Made by a program: the position numbers and the translations under genes. This document shows, in pieces, positions 29,245-39,123 of a DNA stretch of 64,000 nucleotides. A model generated the notes under the pieces. It was not told where the DNA came from, did no database searches, and worked only from the letters and a program-made list of their open reading frames with translations. Each line of letters begins with the position of its first letter. Within the stretch, counting starts at the first letter, position 1. The stretch comes from an uncultured Pelagibacteraceae bacterium (lineage in GTDB: Bacteria; Pseudomonadota; Alphaproteobacteria; Pelagibacterales; Pelagibacteraceae), in the NCBI GenBank assembly GCA_902623075.1, contig CACNSD010000004.1, positions 1 through 64,000 on the forward strand, given 5' to 3'.

Positions 29245-30015
29245 ATGTTCATTAATAATTTTGACCCAGTAGCTTTTGAAATATTTTCTTTAGAAATCAG
29301 ATGGTATTCTTTAGCTTATATATTTGGGATTATATTAGGTTGGATACTCGCTAAAAAATTATTTATCCAAGACATAGAAATCAAAAATAAATTTGATGAT
29401 TATTTAACTTATTTGATTATAGGTATAATTTTAGGAGGAAGGCTTGGTTATATTTTTATTTATAATTTAAGTTTTTATGTAAGCAACCCATTAGATATTT
29501 TTAAATTTTGGCAAGGTGGAATGTCGTTCCATGGTGGTTTAATTGGAGTTATTTTTGCAACTATATTTTTTGCTAAAAAAAATAATCAAAACCCATTTTT
29601 GTACATGGATATTATCGCTTTAGTAGCTCCAGTAGGATTATTTTTTGGACGAATAGCAAACTTTATAAATTCAGAGTTATACGGAACTATAACTAATGTC
29701 CCTTGGGCAGTAACATTTATTCAGATAGATAATCTTCCTAGACATCCCTCACAATTATACGAAGCAATATTAGAAGGTTTATTTCTATTTTTATTATTAA
29801 TTTATTTTAGAAAAAAATTTTCAAATAAACCTGGTGTAATTTCAGGATTATTTTTAATCATTTACTCAATCTTCAGATTTATTGTTGAATTTTATAGAGT
29901 ACCAGATGAACAACTTGGTTACATATTTTTAAATTTTACAATGGGGCAAGTGATAAGCTTGATATTTATACTATTAGGATCAATTTTAATTTATTTCAAA
30001 AATGAAAGTCGCTAA
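29245..30015 (+). CDS. lgt: Phosphatidylglycerol-prolipoprotein diacylglyceryl transferase
   Basis: Inner-membrane enzyme that transfers diacylglycerol to lipoprotein cysteines. 256 residues with about seven hydrophobic segments. Motifs: Gly-Gly-Arg-Leu-Gly-Tyr near 64, the His in Met-Ser-Phe-His-Gly-Gly near 96, and the family signature Gly-Arg-Ile-Ala-Asn-Phe-Ile-Asn-Ser-Glu near 134. The end overlaps the next gene by 14 bases. Confidence 0.96.
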   Translation: MFINNFDPVAFEIFSLEIRWYSLAYIFGIILGWILAKKLFIQDIEIKNKFDDYLTYLIIGIILGGRLGYIFIYNLSFYVSNPLDIFKFWQGGMSFHGGLIGVIFATIFFAKKNNQNPFLYMDIIALVAPVGLFFGRIANFINSELYGTITNVPWAVTFIQIDNLPRHPSQLYEAILEGLFLFLLLIYFRKKFSNKPGVISGLFLIIYSIFRFIVEFYRVPDEQLGYIFLNFTMGQVISLIFILLGSILIYFKNESR

Positions 30016-31054
30016 AACAAATTATTTACCATTAGACGAATTTATAAATATAGCTCTTTACGATAAGGATAAAGGTTATTACATGAAAAAGAGTCCCTTT
30101 GGTAAGGATGGAGACTTTATCACTGCTCCTAATATTACAAGATTATTTTCAGAAATACTTGCAATTTGGATAATCACTTTTTGGAAAAGTATAGGCTCTC
30201 CAAAACAATTTAATTTACTAGAACTAGGAGCTGGAAATGGTGAAATGATGAAAGTGATAAACGAGACACTTGTGAATTTTCCTGAGTGTTACAATGCCTG
30301 CAGTTTTGTAATTCATGAAAAAAGCAATTTTTTAATAAATATGCAAAAAAAAAATTTAAATTCTAAAAAATTTTCATGGATAAAAAATATAGAAAAACTA
30401 AATAAAAACCCAACGATTTTTTTAGCTAATGAATTCTTTGATGCCATCCCAATCAAACAATTTTTTAAAAAAAATGATTATTGGTTCGAAAGATTTGTGA
30501 ATTTAAGTAACCCCATAAAAGCTGAGTTTAATGAAGAAAAAATTAATATAGAAAATATTGAAAAACACTTAAATTTTGCAATATCAAAAAATCAAAAAGT
30601 TATAGAATATTCACCTGATACATTTAAATATTTAAGAACGATTTGTGAGTTAATACAAAAAAATGATGGTGGGATGTTAGTTATTGATTATGGTTATGCA
30701 GACAGCAAAATGCGTGAAACTCTTCAGGCGGTAAATAATCACAAATATTCAAACATTTTGGAGAATATTGGAGACACAGATATTACTTACAATATAAACT
30801 TTCATTCTTTTGAAAAATTTATAAATCAGTTTGAAAAAATTAATTCAATTTTTACAAATCAAAAAAAATTTTTAACAAACATGGGTATTCTTCAAAGGGC
30901 GGAAATAATCAGTAAAAATATACCCTTTTCTAAAAAAGCAGATTTATTTTATAGAGTAAGACGCTTGATAGATGATAAACAAATGGGTGAATTATTCAAA
31001 GTCATGCTAATAAAAAATAAGAAAAATAATTTTAAAACAGGTTTTAAAAATTGA
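30002..31054 (+). CDS. SAM-dependent methyltransferase, MidA/NDUFAF7 family
   Basis: A 350-residue protein. Residues near 36-43 have Phe-Gly-Lys-Asp-Gly-Asp-Phe-Ile-Thr-Ala-Pro, then the SAM motif Leu-Glu-Leu-Gly-Ala-Gly-Asn-Gly, and later Ala-Asn-Glu-Phe-Phe-Asp-Ala-Ile-Pro and Asp-Tyr-Gly-Tyr. The mitochondrial homologue methylates an arginine of complex I; a similar role is likely here but inferred. It overlaps lgt before it and the laccase-domain gene after it. Confidence 0.9.
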   Translation: MKVAKTNYLPLDEFINIALYDKDKGYYMKKSPFGKDGDFITAPNITRLFSEILAIWIITFWKSIGSPKQFNLLELGAGNGEMMKVINETLVNFPECYNACSFVIHEKSNFLINMQKKNLNSKKFSWIKNIEKLNKNPTIFLANEFFDAIPIKQFFKKNDYWFERFVNLSNPIKAEFNEEKINIENIEKHLNFAISKNQKVIEYSPDTFKYLRTICELIQKNDGGMLVIDYGYADSKMRETLQAVNNHKYSNILENIGDTDITYNINFHSFEKFINQFEKINSIFTNQKKFLTNMGILQRAEIISKNIPFSKKADLFYRVRRLIDDKQMGELFKVMLIKNKKNNFKTGFKN

Positions 31055-31809
31055 TAAAGTCAAAAAAACTCTCTAAAATTAAAACTATTAAACATGGTTT
31101 TTTTAATAAGATTGGTGGTAAATCAAAAAAAATTTATAAAAGTTTAAACTGTGGTCCTGGTTCTAAAGACAATCCATCAGATGTTAAAAAAAATTTACAA
31201 ATAGTTAAAAAAAAGATTAAAAACACTGCTAAAAGTATTTTTTTACTTCATCAAATACACAGTAATAAGTTTATTTATGTAAATGAAAAAAATAGATTTA
31301 AAACAAAACCAAAAGCAGACGCAGTAATTACAAACCAAAAAAACACGCCTATTGGTGTTTTGACTGCGGACTGTGTGCCAATTTTAATTTGTGATGAAAG
31401 AACAAAATTAGTTGCAGCAATTCATGCTGGGTGGAAAGGTGCATATAAGGGTATAATTAGTAAGGTAATCCAATTCATGATCAAAAAAGGATCTAATCCT
31501 GGAAATATTACTGCAGCTATCGGACCTGCTATCTCAGCTAAAAATTATGAAGTCAAAGAAGATTTTAAAAGAAAATTTATTAAAAAGGATAAAAAAAATA
31601 ATAAATTTTTTAAAATTAAGTACAAAAAGCTTTATTTTGATTTACCTAAATATGTAAAATCTTGTCTTTTAAAGAATAAAATAAAAAATATTGAATCTAT
31701 TAATATTGATACTTTTGATATTAATAATAATTTTTTTAGTGCGAGAAGAGCATTAAAACTAAATCATGATGATTATGGTAGAAATATTTCAATAATTATG
31801 GTTAATTAG
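31051..31809 (+). CDS. pgeF: Peptidoglycan editing factor PgeF (laccase-domain/YfiH family)
   Basis: A 252-residue protein of the family once called polyphenol oxidase. Motifs: Lys-His-Gly-Phe-Phe near the N-terminus, the metal-site residues in Leu-Thr-Ala-Asp-Cys-Val-Pro-Ile and Ile-His-Ala-Gly-Trp-Lys-Gly near 110-130, and Ala-Ile-Gly-Pro-Ala-Ile-Ser. The start is TTG overlapping the TGA of the preceding gene (TTGA); no ATG occurs before the conserved His-Gly-Phe-Phe. In E. coli the protein prevents wrong amino acids entering peptidoglycan. Confidence 0.9.
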   Translation: MIKSKKLSKIKTIKHGFFNKIGGKSKKIYKSLNCGPGSKDNPSDVKKNLQIVKKKIKNTAKSIFLLHQIHSNKFIYVNEKNRFKTKPKADAVITNQKNTPIGVLTADCVPILICDERTKLVAAIHAGWKGAYKGIISKVIQFMIKKGSNPGNITAAIGPAISAKNYEVKEDFKRKFIKKDKKNNKFFKIKYKKLYFDLPKYVKSCLLKNKIKNIESINIDTFDINNNFFSARRALKLNHDDYGRNISIIMVN

Positions 31810-31817
31810 ATTTTTTA

Positions 31818-32750
31818 ATGAAATTATTATCCGGAAATAGCAATAAACCCCTCAGCAACAAAATTGCTAAATATTTAAAATCTAAATTAGTTAATTCTAG
31901 TATTAGAAATTTTTCTGATGGAGAAATTTATGTTGAGATTAATGAAAATATCAGAGGAAATAGTATATTTTTAATTCAATCTATTTCATCTCCTGCAAAT
32001 GATAACTTAATGGAGCTACTTCTTTGTATTGATGCGCTCAAAAGATCCTCTGCAAAGAATATAACTGCTGTAGTACCTTATTTCGGTTATGCAAGACAAG
32101 ATAGAAAAGTTGCACCAAGAACATCAATTTCTGCAAAACTCGTATCAAATCTAATCACTAAGGCAGGAGCAGATAGAGTTGTAACTGTTGATTTACATGC
32201 GGGGCAAATACAGGGATTTTTTGATATTCCTGTTGATAACTTGTTTGCAACCCCTATTTTTGCAAGACATGTAAAAAAAAAGATAAAAAGTAAAAATCTA
32301 ATTTGTGTAGCTCCAGATGTGGGTGGCACAGAACGAGCTAGGGCGCTTGGAAAAATTTTAAATGTTGGGTTAGCTATAGTAGATAAAAGGAGACCAAAAC
32401 CAGGTCAATCTCAAGTAATGAATATAGTTGGAGATGTCAAAGGTAAAACATGTATTATTGTTGATGATATAATTGATTCTGGTGGAACAATAGTAAACGC
32501 AGCAAAAGCTCTAAAGGATCGAGGTGCTAGAGAGGTTTATGTTTATATAACTCATGGTGTTCTTAGTGGGGAGGCTGTAAAAAAAATAAAAAATTCAGTA
32601 ATTAAAAATTTAGTAATAACTGATACAATCGATAACGTTAACAGAATTAAAGGTACAAAAAACATTGAGGTTCTGTCAATTTCAAGCCTAATGGGCGAAG
32701 CTATTAAAAGAATATCTAATTCAACCTCTGTATCCGATTTATTTAAATAA
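31818..32750 (+). CDS. prs: Ribose-phosphate pyrophosphokinase
   Basis: Makes PRPP for nucleotide, His and Trp synthesis. 310 residues. Motifs: Phe-Ser-Asp-Gly-Glu near 36, Tyr-Ala-Arg-Gln-Asp-Arg, [12 protein letters not shown], the PRPP loop [10 protein letters not shown] near 215. An 8-base gap separates it from pgeF. Confidence 0.97.
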   Translation: MKLLSGNSNKPLSNKIAKYLKSKLVNSSIRNFSDGEIYVEINENIRGNSIFLIQSISSPANDNLMELLLCIDALKRSSAKNITAVVPYFGYARQDRKVAPRTSISAKLVSNLITKAGADRVVTVDLHAGQIQGFFDIPVDNLFATPIFARHVKKKIKSKNLICVAPDVGGTERARALGKILNVGLAIVDKRRPKPGQSQVMNIVGDVKGKTCIIVDDIIDSGGTIVNAAKALKDRGAREVYVYITHGVLSGEAVKKIKNSVIKNLVITDTIDNVNRIKGTKNIEVLSISSLMGEAIKRISNSTSVSDLFK

Positions 32751-32755
32751 AAACC

Positions 32756-32776
32756 TTGAGTTATTAGGTAACTTAA
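32756..32776 (+). other. Hairpin between prs and rplY
   Basis: TTGAGTTA (32756-32763), a 5-base loop and TAACTTAA (32769-32776) form an 8-pair RNA stem with one G-U pair, starting 6 bases after the prs stop. No T-run follows at once (T5 only at 32790-32794). It coincides with the rplY -35 candidate, so it may equally be chance overlap of promoter sequence. Confidence 0.35.
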
Positions 32777-32784
32777 GCTAAAAG
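32756..32784 (+). promoter_or_regulatory. Candidate rplY promoter
   Basis: TTGAGT (32756-32761), 17 bases, TAAAAG (32779-32784), then 10 bases to the rplY ATG. Predicted leader of about 3-5 bases and no Shine-Dalgarno site. Confidence 0.4.
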
Positions 32785-32794
32785 CCTTGTTTTT

Positions 32795-33511
32795 ATGAAT
32801 TCACTAGAAGCTAATATCAGAAATACTAATACAAAAGGTGAACTCAATTCACTTAGGAACAATGGTAATGTGCCAGCAATAATTTATGGTGGTGAGGCTC
32901 AAAACGATAAAATTTATATATCTAAAAAAGTACTTAAGTCATTAATTGAAAAAGAAAACTTTTTATCAAGTATAATTACTTTAAATATTGATGGCAAAAC
33001 TCAAAAGGTTCTTCCAAGAGAAATTAAATATGACATTATTTCAGATGAGCCAATACATGTAGACTTTTTAAGGATAGTTACAGGTGTAAAAGTCAGAATT
33101 GAAGTTCCTGTAAAATTTTTAAATCATGAAAAATCTCCTGGGTTGAAAAGAGGTGGAGTTTTAAACATAGTAAGAAGAAAAGTTGAACTAAAATGTCCGA
33201 GTGAAAAAATTCCTGAAAACCTTGTTATAGATCTTGATGGAGTTGATATTGGAGAGAGCTTTAAGATTTCTTCTATAAATCTTGACAGTGAGGTTACTCC
33301 TACTATTCAAGGAAGAGATTTCGTTATTGCAACTCTCGCAGCTCCAACTGTTATGAAAGAACCAGAAAAACCAGCAGAGGCTGAGGGAGCTGAAGGTGAA
33401 GAAGGTGCCGAAGGAGCTGAAGCAGCGGCAGCTGAAGGTGGTGACAAATCAGCTGCAGAAGGTGATAAAAAAGAAGGTGAAGACAAAAAACCTGCTGAAG
33501 AAAAAAAATAA
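32795..33511 (+). CDS. rplY: 50S ribosomal protein L25 (Ctc form)
   Basis: 5S-rRNA-binding protein of the longer TL5/Ctc type, 238 residues. The N-terminal domain has Gly-x-Val-Pro-Ala-Ile-Ile-Tyr-Gly-Gly and His-Val-Asp-Phe-Leu-Arg near 91-96; the C-terminal beta domain follows with Val-Pro-Val-Lys-Phe. The last 50 residues are a low-complexity Ala/Glu/Gly/Lys tail that is likely disordered. pth and ychF follow on the same strand, a common bacterial order. Confidence 0.96.
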   Translation: MNSLEANIRNTNTKGELNSLRNNGNVPAIIYGGEAQNDKIYISKKVLKSLIEKENFLSSIITLNIDGKTQKVLPREIKYDIISDEPIHVDFLRIVTGVKVRIEVPVKFLNHEKSPGLKRGGVLNIVRRKVELKCPSEKIPENLVIDLDGVDIGESFKISSINLDSEVTPTIQGRDFVIATLAAPTVMKEPEKPAEAEGAEGEEGAEGAEAAAAEGGDKSAAEGDKKEGEDKKPAEEKK

Positions 33512-33552
33512 GTTATTTAAAATTGAATTTTATCCTCCAATATTAATATTTT

Positions 33553-34113
33553 ATGCTTCTACTTGTAGGATTAGGTAATCCAACCCCAGACAGTGAAAAC
33601 AATAGGCATAATGTTGGTTTCAAAATTATAGATGCAATAAATAAAAAATTTGGACTTTCAAAACAAAAACCAAAATTTAAAGGGCTTCTTACTACTGGAA
33701 ATGTAGGAGAACAGAAAGTTTATGCAATAAAACCTCTTACATTTATGAATAATTCTGGAATTTGTATTAGAGAATTAATTGAATATTTTAAAATAGATTC
33801 TGAAGATGTAATAGTTTTTCATGATGACTTAGACATAGAGTTTGGAAAAATAAAAGCTAAAATTGGTGGGTCTGATGCAGGACACAACGGTATTGCATCA
33901 ATTGACAAGTTTATTGGTAAAGATTACTCAAGAGTACGAATAGGAATTGGAAAACCAAAAGATAAGATGGAAGTAAGTGATTTTGTTCTTCAAAACTTCG
34001 ATGATGATGAAATAATTAGGTTAGAAAAAATTACAAATAATATCACTGATTCTATTTCAATACTTATAGATAAAAAATTAGATTTATTTTCTAGCACAGT
34101 AAATAATAAATAA
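33553..34113 (+). CDS. pth: Peptidyl-tRNA hydrolase
   Basis: Frees tRNA from peptidyl-tRNA that falls off ribosomes. 186 residues. Motifs: Gly-Leu-Gly-Asn-Pro, Asn-Arg-His-Asn-Val-Gly with the catalytic His near residue 20, Pro-Leu-Thr-Phe-Met-Asn-Asn-Ser-Gly, and His-Asp-Asp-Leu-Asp. The stop overlaps the ychF start by one base. Confidence 0.97.
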   Translation: MLLLVGLGNPTPDSENNRHNVGFKIIDAINKKFGLSKQKPKFKGLLTTGNVGEQKVYAIKPLTFMNNSGICIRELIEYFKIDSEDVIVFHDDLDIEFGKIKAKIGGSDAGHNGIASIDKFIGKDYSRVRIGIGKPKDKMEVSDFVLQNFDDDEIIRLEKITNNITDSISILIDKKLDLFSSTVNNK

Positions 34114-35186
34114 TGAGTTTAAAATGTGGAATTGTTGGTTTACCTAATGTGGGTAAATCTACGCTATTCAATGCTCTGACTAATTCAAGTAAAGCTCAAG
34201 CAGCTAATTTTCCATTTTGTACAATAGATCCAAATGTTGGAGTGGTACCCGTTCCTGATGAAAGATTAAGTAGATTGTCAGAAGTTTCAAGATCAAAAAA
34301 AACGATTAATACAACTATTTCATTTGTAGATATAGCTGGGCTTGTTAAAGGAGCATCTAAAGGTGAAGGACTAGGTAATAAATTTCTGGCTCACATAAGA
34401 GAAGTTGATGCAGTAATTCATATGATTAGATGCTTCGACTCAGACGATATTCAAAATGTTAATCCAGATGTTGATCCTATAAGAGATCTTGAAATCATTG
34501 AAACTGAGATGATGTTGGCAGATATAGAATCTATTCAAAAAAGACTTGAGAAAAATAATAAAAAAAATATTGATGAAGATCAGCTTAAAATTTTAAAGAT
34601 TGCATTAGACTGCATTAATAATGATAAAGATATATCTATACTAAAATCTCAATTTGATACAAAACAACTTAATCAAAGTGGCCTTTTATCAATAAAACCA
34701 AAGATTTTTGTTTGTAATGTTGATGAGCAAAGTTTACAGGATGGAAATAAATATACTAAAATCTTTATTGAAAAATTTGGAAAAGATAACACTCTGATAG
34801 TTTCTGCCGACATAGAAAACCAAATAAATGAATTGGCAGAAGATGAAAAAAAAAATTATATGGATATGATTGGTTTAAAAGATACAGGTCTAAGTATGTT
34901 AATTCAAAAAGGCTATAAAATATTAGAACTTGATACGTATTTTACTTCTGGACCTGAAGAAACAAGAGCTTGGACTATACCAAAGAACTGCTCTGCTCCT
35001 AAAGCTGCTGGAGAAATTCATACAGATTTCGAAAAAGGTTTTATTAGAGCTGAAACCATATCATATGAGGATTTCATTACTTATAATGGATGGGTTACTT
35101 CAAAAGAAAATGGTAAAATGAGGTTAGAGGGAAAAGATTATATTGTAAAAGACGGAGATGTTTTAAACTTCAGATTCAATACGTGA
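34113..35186 (+). CDS. ychF: Redox-regulated ATPase/GTP-binding protein YchF
   Basis: Universally conserved Obg-family P-loop protein, 357 residues. Walker A Gly-Leu-Pro-Asn-Val-Gly-Lys-Ser-Thr at 9-17, switch II Asp-Ile-Ala-Gly-Leu-Val-Lys-Gly-Ala-Ser-Lys-Gly-Glu-Gly-Leu-Gly, and the C-terminal TGS-like domain with Phe-Ile-Arg-Ala-Glu. Known to prefer ATP and to bind ribosomes. The 3' end overlaps the convergent cytochrome c1 gene by 24 bases. Confidence 0.97.
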   Translation: MSLKCGIVGLPNVGKSTLFNALTNSSKAQAANFPFCTIDPNVGVVPVPDERLSRLSEVSRSKKTINTTISFVDIAGLVKGASKGEGLGNKFLAHIREVDAVIHMIRCFDSDDIQNVNPDVDPIRDLEIIETEMMLADIESIQKRLEKNNKKNIDEDQLKILKIALDCINNDKDISILKSQFDTKQLNQSGLLSIKPKIFVCNVDEQSLQDGNKYTKIFIEKFGKDNTLIVSADIENQINELAEDEKKNYMDMIGLKDTGLSMLIQKGYKILELDTYFTSGPEETRAWTIPKNCSAPKAAGEIHTDFEKGFIRAETISYEDFITYNGWVTSKENGKMRLEGKDYIVKDGDVLNFRFNT

Positions 35187-35942
35187 CCAGATCTTTTTCA
35201 TGCTGAAGTAAACTAAAGTAGTCAGAATTATTAAATAAATTATTGCCTTAAAACCCATTCTATGTCTAGCTTCTAAGTGAGGTTCAGCCGCCCACATTAA
35301 AAAAGTAGTAACATCTTTTGACATCTGTTCAACACTAGCCGTTGTTCCATCGCCGTACTCTATTATTCCATCTGAAAGAGGTGCTGACATTTTAATTTTA
35401 TTACCGTACATATATTTATTATAATGAACTCCCTCATCTAAAATCATACCAGCTGGTGCTGTTTCATATCCTTGTAATAAAGAGTAAATGTAGTCTACTC
35501 CACCACCTCTAGCCTTTACTAAAACAGACATATCTGGAGGATATGCACCACCATTTGCAGCTTGAGCAGCCTTTTCATTTTCATAAGGCATAACAAATTT
35601 ATCTGATAGTTTTGCAGGTCTAGTAAACATTTCACCATCCGCATTAGGTCCATCTACGACTTCAAATGAGGCAGCAATCGCTTTAGCTTGTTCTACTGAA
35701 AACTCAGGACCACCCTTCTCTGATAAGTTTCTATAACTAAGATATTTCATGGAATGACAAGCTGCGCATACCTCGGTATAAACTTGATAACCTCTTTGAA
35801 GAGAAGCTCTGTCAAATTTTCCGAATAGACCTTTAAAACTCCAGTCTGTCTTTAAATAATCAACTTTTTCTGCAGCTAACGAATGGGAAAAAATAGAGAG
35901 AATTAATCCTAAAATTGAACAAAATTTTATAAAAGTTTTCAC
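35163..35942 (-). CDS. petC: Cytochrome c1 (complex III)
   Basis: Heme-c subunit of the bc1 complex. Signal peptide to about residue 23, heme site Cys59-Ala-Ala-Cys62-His63, Met-Pro-Tyr-Glu-Asn region, and one C-terminal membrane anchor near 235-252. 259 residues, normal. Last gene of petA-petB-petC, 1 base after petB. Transfers electrons from the Rieske centre to a soluble or membrane cytochrome c on the periplasmic side. Confidence 0.97.
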   Translation of the reverse strand: MKTFIKFCSILGLILSIFSHSLAAEKVDYLKTDWSFKGLFGKFDRASLQRGYQVYTEVCAACHSMKYLSYRNLSEKGGPEFSVEQAKAIAASFEVVDGPNADGEMFTRPAKLSDKFVMPYENEKAAQAANGGAYPPDMSVLVKARGGGVDYIYSLLQGYETAPAGMILDEGVHYNKYMYGNKIKMSAPLSDGIIEYGDGTTASVEQMSKDVTTFLMWAAEPHLEARHRMGFKAIIYLIILTTLVYFSMKKIWSRIESEV

Positions 35943-35943
35943 C

Positions 35944-37206
35944 TTATTCTATTTTACTTTCCTTTTGTTTTGCCATAGCAAGATTTGGGTTCCCTCCCAA
36001 AACTGGTTCGGTAATACTTAGTGGAATTGGTATAGTTTTTTCTTTAAAACCTAAAATAGGTAATATCACTAAAAAATGAAGAAAATAGTATGCAGTCGCA
36101 ACTCTAGCTATTAATAAGTAAAGCCCCTCTGCTGGCATTGCTCCCACATAACCTAAAATCAAAACATCAGCAACAAGTATCCAATAAAATTGTCTGTACA
36201 AAGGTCTAAATACTGCAGATCTTATTTTAGATGTATCTAACCAGGGTAAAACTGCTAAAATTAAAATTGCAGATAACATTGCAACAACACCTAACAATTT
36301 GTCTGGAACAGATCTCAATATCGCATAGAACGGTAATAGGTACCATTCAGGTACGATATGTGCAGGTGTTACCATTGGATTAGCTTCAATATAATTATCA
36401 GCATGCCCTAAAATATTTGGTGAATAAAATACAAAGAAAGCAAATACAATCATAAACATTAACAAAGCAAAACCATCTTTAATGACTATATATGGATGGA
36501 ATGGTACCGTATCTTTTGAAGGTTTTTTAATGTCTATACCAACTGGATTATTATTACCAGGAACATGTAATGCCCAAATATGCAAAACAACTAAACCTAA
36601 AATTAAAAATGGAATTAAATAATGTAAGGTAAAAAATCTTGTTAAAGTTGGATTATCAACTGAATATCCTCCCCACAACCAAGTCACAATACCTTCACCT
36701 ACAAGAGGAATAGCACTGAATAAATTAGTTATAACTGTTGCACCCCAAAAGCTCATTTGTCCCCATGGTAGCACGTATCCCATAAATGCAGCGGCCATCA
36801 TTAATAAGTAAATAATTATACCAAGTATCCATATAATTTCTCTTGGTGATTTATACGATCCATAAAATAAAGATCTAAATATATGAATGTATACTGCTAA
36901 GAAAAACATTGATGCACCATTTGCATGAATATATCTAATTAACCAACCATAATTTACATCACGCATAATATGTTCAACACTCTCAAATGCCATATCTGCA
37001 TGGGCAATATAATGCATAGCTAAAGTTAACCCTGTTACTATTTGAGTAATTAAGCAGAAAGTTAAAATTCCTCCAAACGTCCACCAGTAATTCAAATTTT
37101 TAGGTGTAGGATAATCAGTTAGATGGTTTGCAAGAGTTAATAGTGGTAGTCGATCATTAAACCACTGACCTACTTTTGATTTTGGTTTATATTCGTGTTC
37201 ACTCAT
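35944..37206 (-). CDS. petB: Cytochrome b (complex III)
   Basis: Eight-helix membrane subunit with two b hemes, 420 residues. The paired heme-ligand His residues lie in helices B and D (His in Ala-Met-His-Tyr-Ile, Arg-Tyr-Ile-His-Ala-Asn-Gly-Ala, and His-Tyr-Leu-Ile-Pro-Phe through Val-Val-Leu-His). The Qo-site motif Pro-Glu-Trp-Tyr is present near 290. It lies 8 bases after petA. Confidence 0.98.
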   Translation of the reverse strand: MSEHEYKPKSKVGQWFNDRLPLLTLANHLTDYPTPKNLNYWWTFGGILTFCLITQIVTGLTLAMHYIAHADMAFESVEHIMRDVNYGWLIRYIHANGASMFFLAVYIHIFRSLFYGSYKSPREIIWILGIIIYLLMMAAAFMGYVLPWGQMSFWGATVITNLFSAIPLVGEGIVTWLWGGYSVDNPTLTRFFTLHYLIPFLILGLVVLHIWALHVPGNNNPVGIDIKKPSKDTVPFHPYIVIKDGFALLMFMIVFAFFVFYSPNILGHADNYIEANPMVTPAHIVPEWYLLPFYAILRSVPDKLLGVVAMLSAILILAVLPWLDTSKIRSAVFRPLYRQFYWILVADVLILGYVGAMPAEGLYLLIARVATAYYFLHFLVILPILGFKEKTIPIPLSITEPVLGGNPNLAMAKQKESKIE

Positions 37207-37214
37207 TTAATTTT

Positions 37215-37724
37215 CTATCCAATTTTAATAGTGTTAGCGTTAACAAATTCATATTTAGGTATTTCCATATTCCAAGGTGCTGGTCCTTTTCTAATTCTTC
37301 CTGAGGTATCATAATGAGATCCATGACATGGACAGAACCACCCATTATAATCTCCTTTATCGTTTAAGGGTACACACCCTAAGTGTGTGCATACACCTAA
37401 CATCACAAGCCATTCTGGATTTTTTGCCCTATCTTCATCTTTCTCAGGATGAATTAAGTCCTCCATCTTAACTGATCGTGCTTCGTCTATTTCATCTTGG
37501 GTTCTTCTTCTAATAAAAACTGGTTTACCTCTCCATAAAACTGTTATTGTATTTCCGGGGTTAACAGAACTCACATCAACTTCCGTACTAGCTAATGCTT
37601 TAACAGAAGCATCAGGGTTCATTTGATCAATCATTGGCCACACAACTGCAGCAGCACCAACAGCTCCTACAGCTGTAGTAGCAGTAAATAAAAAATCTCT
37701 TCTTTTTGTTTTCTTTTCAGACAC
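37215..37724 (-). CDS. petA: Ubiquinol-cytochrome c reductase iron-sulfur subunit (Rieske)
   Basis: Rieske subunit of complex III, 169 residues. A twin-arginine motif (Arg8-Arg9-Asp-Phe-Leu) precedes the single N-terminal membrane helix, so export is by Tat. The cluster ligands are in Cys-Thr-His-Leu-Gly-Cys and Cys-Pro-Cys-His-Gly-Ser. The start codon is GTG at 37722-37724. It heads petABC and is divergent from trmL across 92 bases that hold a 16-base palindrome. Confidence 0.97.
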   Translation of the reverse strand: MSEKKTKRRDFLFTATTAVGAVGAAAVVWPMIDQMNPDASVKALASTEVDVSSVNPGNTITVLWRGKPVFIRRRTQDEIDEARSVKMEDLIHPEKDEDRAKNPEWLVMLGVCTHLGCVPLNDKGDYNGWFCPCHGSHYDTSGRIRKGPAPWNMEIPKYEFVNANTIKIG

Positions 37725-37770
37725 TTTTAGTAGCTTTAATACTTATCACTTTTTGGTTTAAAACAGTTAA

Positions 37771-37786
37771 TATATGAATTCATATA
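37771..37786. promoter_or_regulatory. Perfect 16-base palindrome in the petA/trmL gap
   Basis: TATATGAATTCATATA. It overlaps a plus-strand -10 candidate TATAAT (37783-37788) for trmL and a minus-strand -10 candidate TATATT (37769-37774) for petABC, so a dimer bound here could control both units. The PetR-like regulator is a possible but untested ligand. Confidence 0.5.
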
Positions 37787-37816
37787 ATATAAAATAATTA
37801 TTTTACTACTGAAAGA

Positions 37817-38290
37817 ATGACACATAATTCAACAAATTTAGTACCTAAAATAGCTTTGTATGAGCCTGATATTCCCCAGAATACTGCTGCAATCATTAGA
37901 ACTTGTGCTTGCTTAGGTGCTAAATTAGAAATAATTGAACCATGTGGCTTTCTATTATCAGACAAACGCTTTAAAAGAGTGGTTATGGACTATATGGAAT
38001 ATAGTCGAATAGAGTTTTATCAAAGTTCAGAAAAATTTTTTGAGGCAAAAAAGAAACAAAGAATCATATTGATGACAACAAAGGGTTCAATAAACTATAC
38101 GAATTTTAAATTTAAACCTGGTGATACTATTTTGTTTGGAAGAGAAAGTGCTGGAGTACCTGAAAAAGTTCATAAAATAATTAAAAATCGTTTAAAAATA
38201 CCAATGAATAACCAAGTTAGATCTCTTAATATATCATCATCTGTTGCCATTGTTTTGGCAGAAAGTTTACGTCAAATAAAATTAATATAA
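37817..38290 (+). CDS. trmL: tRNA (cytidine/uridine-34-2'-O)-methyltransferase
   Basis: SPOUT-class methyltransferase, 157 residues, of the short single-domain TrmL type. Motifs: Ala-Leu-Tyr-x-Pro-Asp-Ile-Pro-Gln-Asn near the N-terminus, Phe-Gly-Arg-Glu-Ser-Ala-Gly-Val-Pro near 113, and the knot Ile-Pro-Met-x-x-x-Val-Arg-Ser-Leu-Asn-Ile-Ser-Ser-Ser. Modifies the wobble base of certain tRNAs. hemF follows after one base. Confidence 0.95.
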   Translation: MTHNSTNLVPKIALYEPDIPQNTAAIIRTCACLGAKLEIIEPCGFLLSDKRFKRVVMDYMEYSRIEFYQSSEKFFEAKKKQRIILMTTKGSINYTNFKFKPGDTILFGRESAGVPEKVHKIIKNRLKIPMNNQVRSLNISSSVAIVLAESLRQIKLI

Positions 38291-38291
38291 A

Positions 38292-39119
38292 ATGGATATT
38301 TCTATTAAAAAAGACTTAGCAAGTAATTGGTTTGAGCTATTACAAAATGCAATATGCGAAGACATTTTAAATATCGAAAAGAACAAAGTAAATTTTCAAT
38401 CAACTTCTTGGAAAAGAAGTAGTAAAAAAGATGAAGGTGGTGGTGAATATAGAATTCTAAAAAATGGAAAAATTTTTGAAAAAGTAGGAGTAAATTTTTC
38501 AAAAGTTTATGGAAAATTTCCTAAACAATTTCAAAAGAATATACCAGGTGCAAGTAAGAATCCTACATTTTGGGCATCGGGAATATCAATAGTTATGCAT
38601 ATGCAAAATCCTCATATTCCTGCGATGCATTTTAATACTAGATTTATTTGTACAACAAAAAATTGGTTTGGTGGAGGAATGGATGTAACACCAGCAATTA
38701 AAGATGAAAAAGAGGAGAAAAATTTTCATAAAATCTTAAAAGCAATGTGCGATAGACATAATAAAAAATATTATAAAAAATATAAAAAATGGTGTGATGA
38801 ATACTTTTATTTACCTCACAGGAATGAGGCAAGGGGCATAGGTGGAATCTTTTTTGATTATAAAAATGATAATTTTGAAAATGACTTTAAATTTGTAAGA
38901 GATGTTGGAGTTACATTTCAAATCCTATTTAATGAGATAATTAAGAAAAAAATAAAAAGAAAATGGACATTAAAAGATAAAGAGTCCCAGTACATTAAAA
39001 GAGGTCGATACACAGAATTTAATTTACTCTATGATAGAGGAACAAAATTTGGTCTTCAAACTGGTGGTAATATCGAGGGAATTTTAATGTCATTACCTCC
39101 GATTGCAAAATGGAAATAA
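38292..39119 (+). CDS. hemF: Oxygen-dependent coproporphyrinogen III oxidase
   Basis: Heme pathway enzyme that decarboxylates coproporphyrinogen III using O2. 275 residues. Motifs: Gly-Gly-Gly near residue 50, Pro-Ala-Met-His-Phe-Asn-Thr-Arg, [10 protein letters not shown] near 128, Arg-Gly-Ile-Gly-Gly-Ile-Phe-Phe-Asp, and the C-terminal Leu-x-Tyr-Asp-Arg-Gly-Thr-Lys-Phe-Gly-Leu. The aerobic form fits a surface-ocean lifestyle. Confidence 0.97.
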   Translation: MDISIKKDLASNWFELLQNAICEDILNIEKNKVNFQSTSWKRSSKKDEGGGEYRILKNGKIFEKVGVNFSKVYGKFPKQFQKNIPGASKNPTFWASGISIVMHMQNPHIPAMHFNTRFICTTKNWFGGGMDVTPAIKDEKEEKNFHKILKAMCDRHNKKYYKKYKKWCDEYFYLPHRNEARGIGGIFFDYKNDNFENDFKFVRDVGVTFQILFNEIIKKKIKRKWTLKDKESQYIKRGRYTEFNLLYDRGTKFGLQTGGNIEGILMSLPPIAKWK

Positions 39120-39123
39120 GAAA

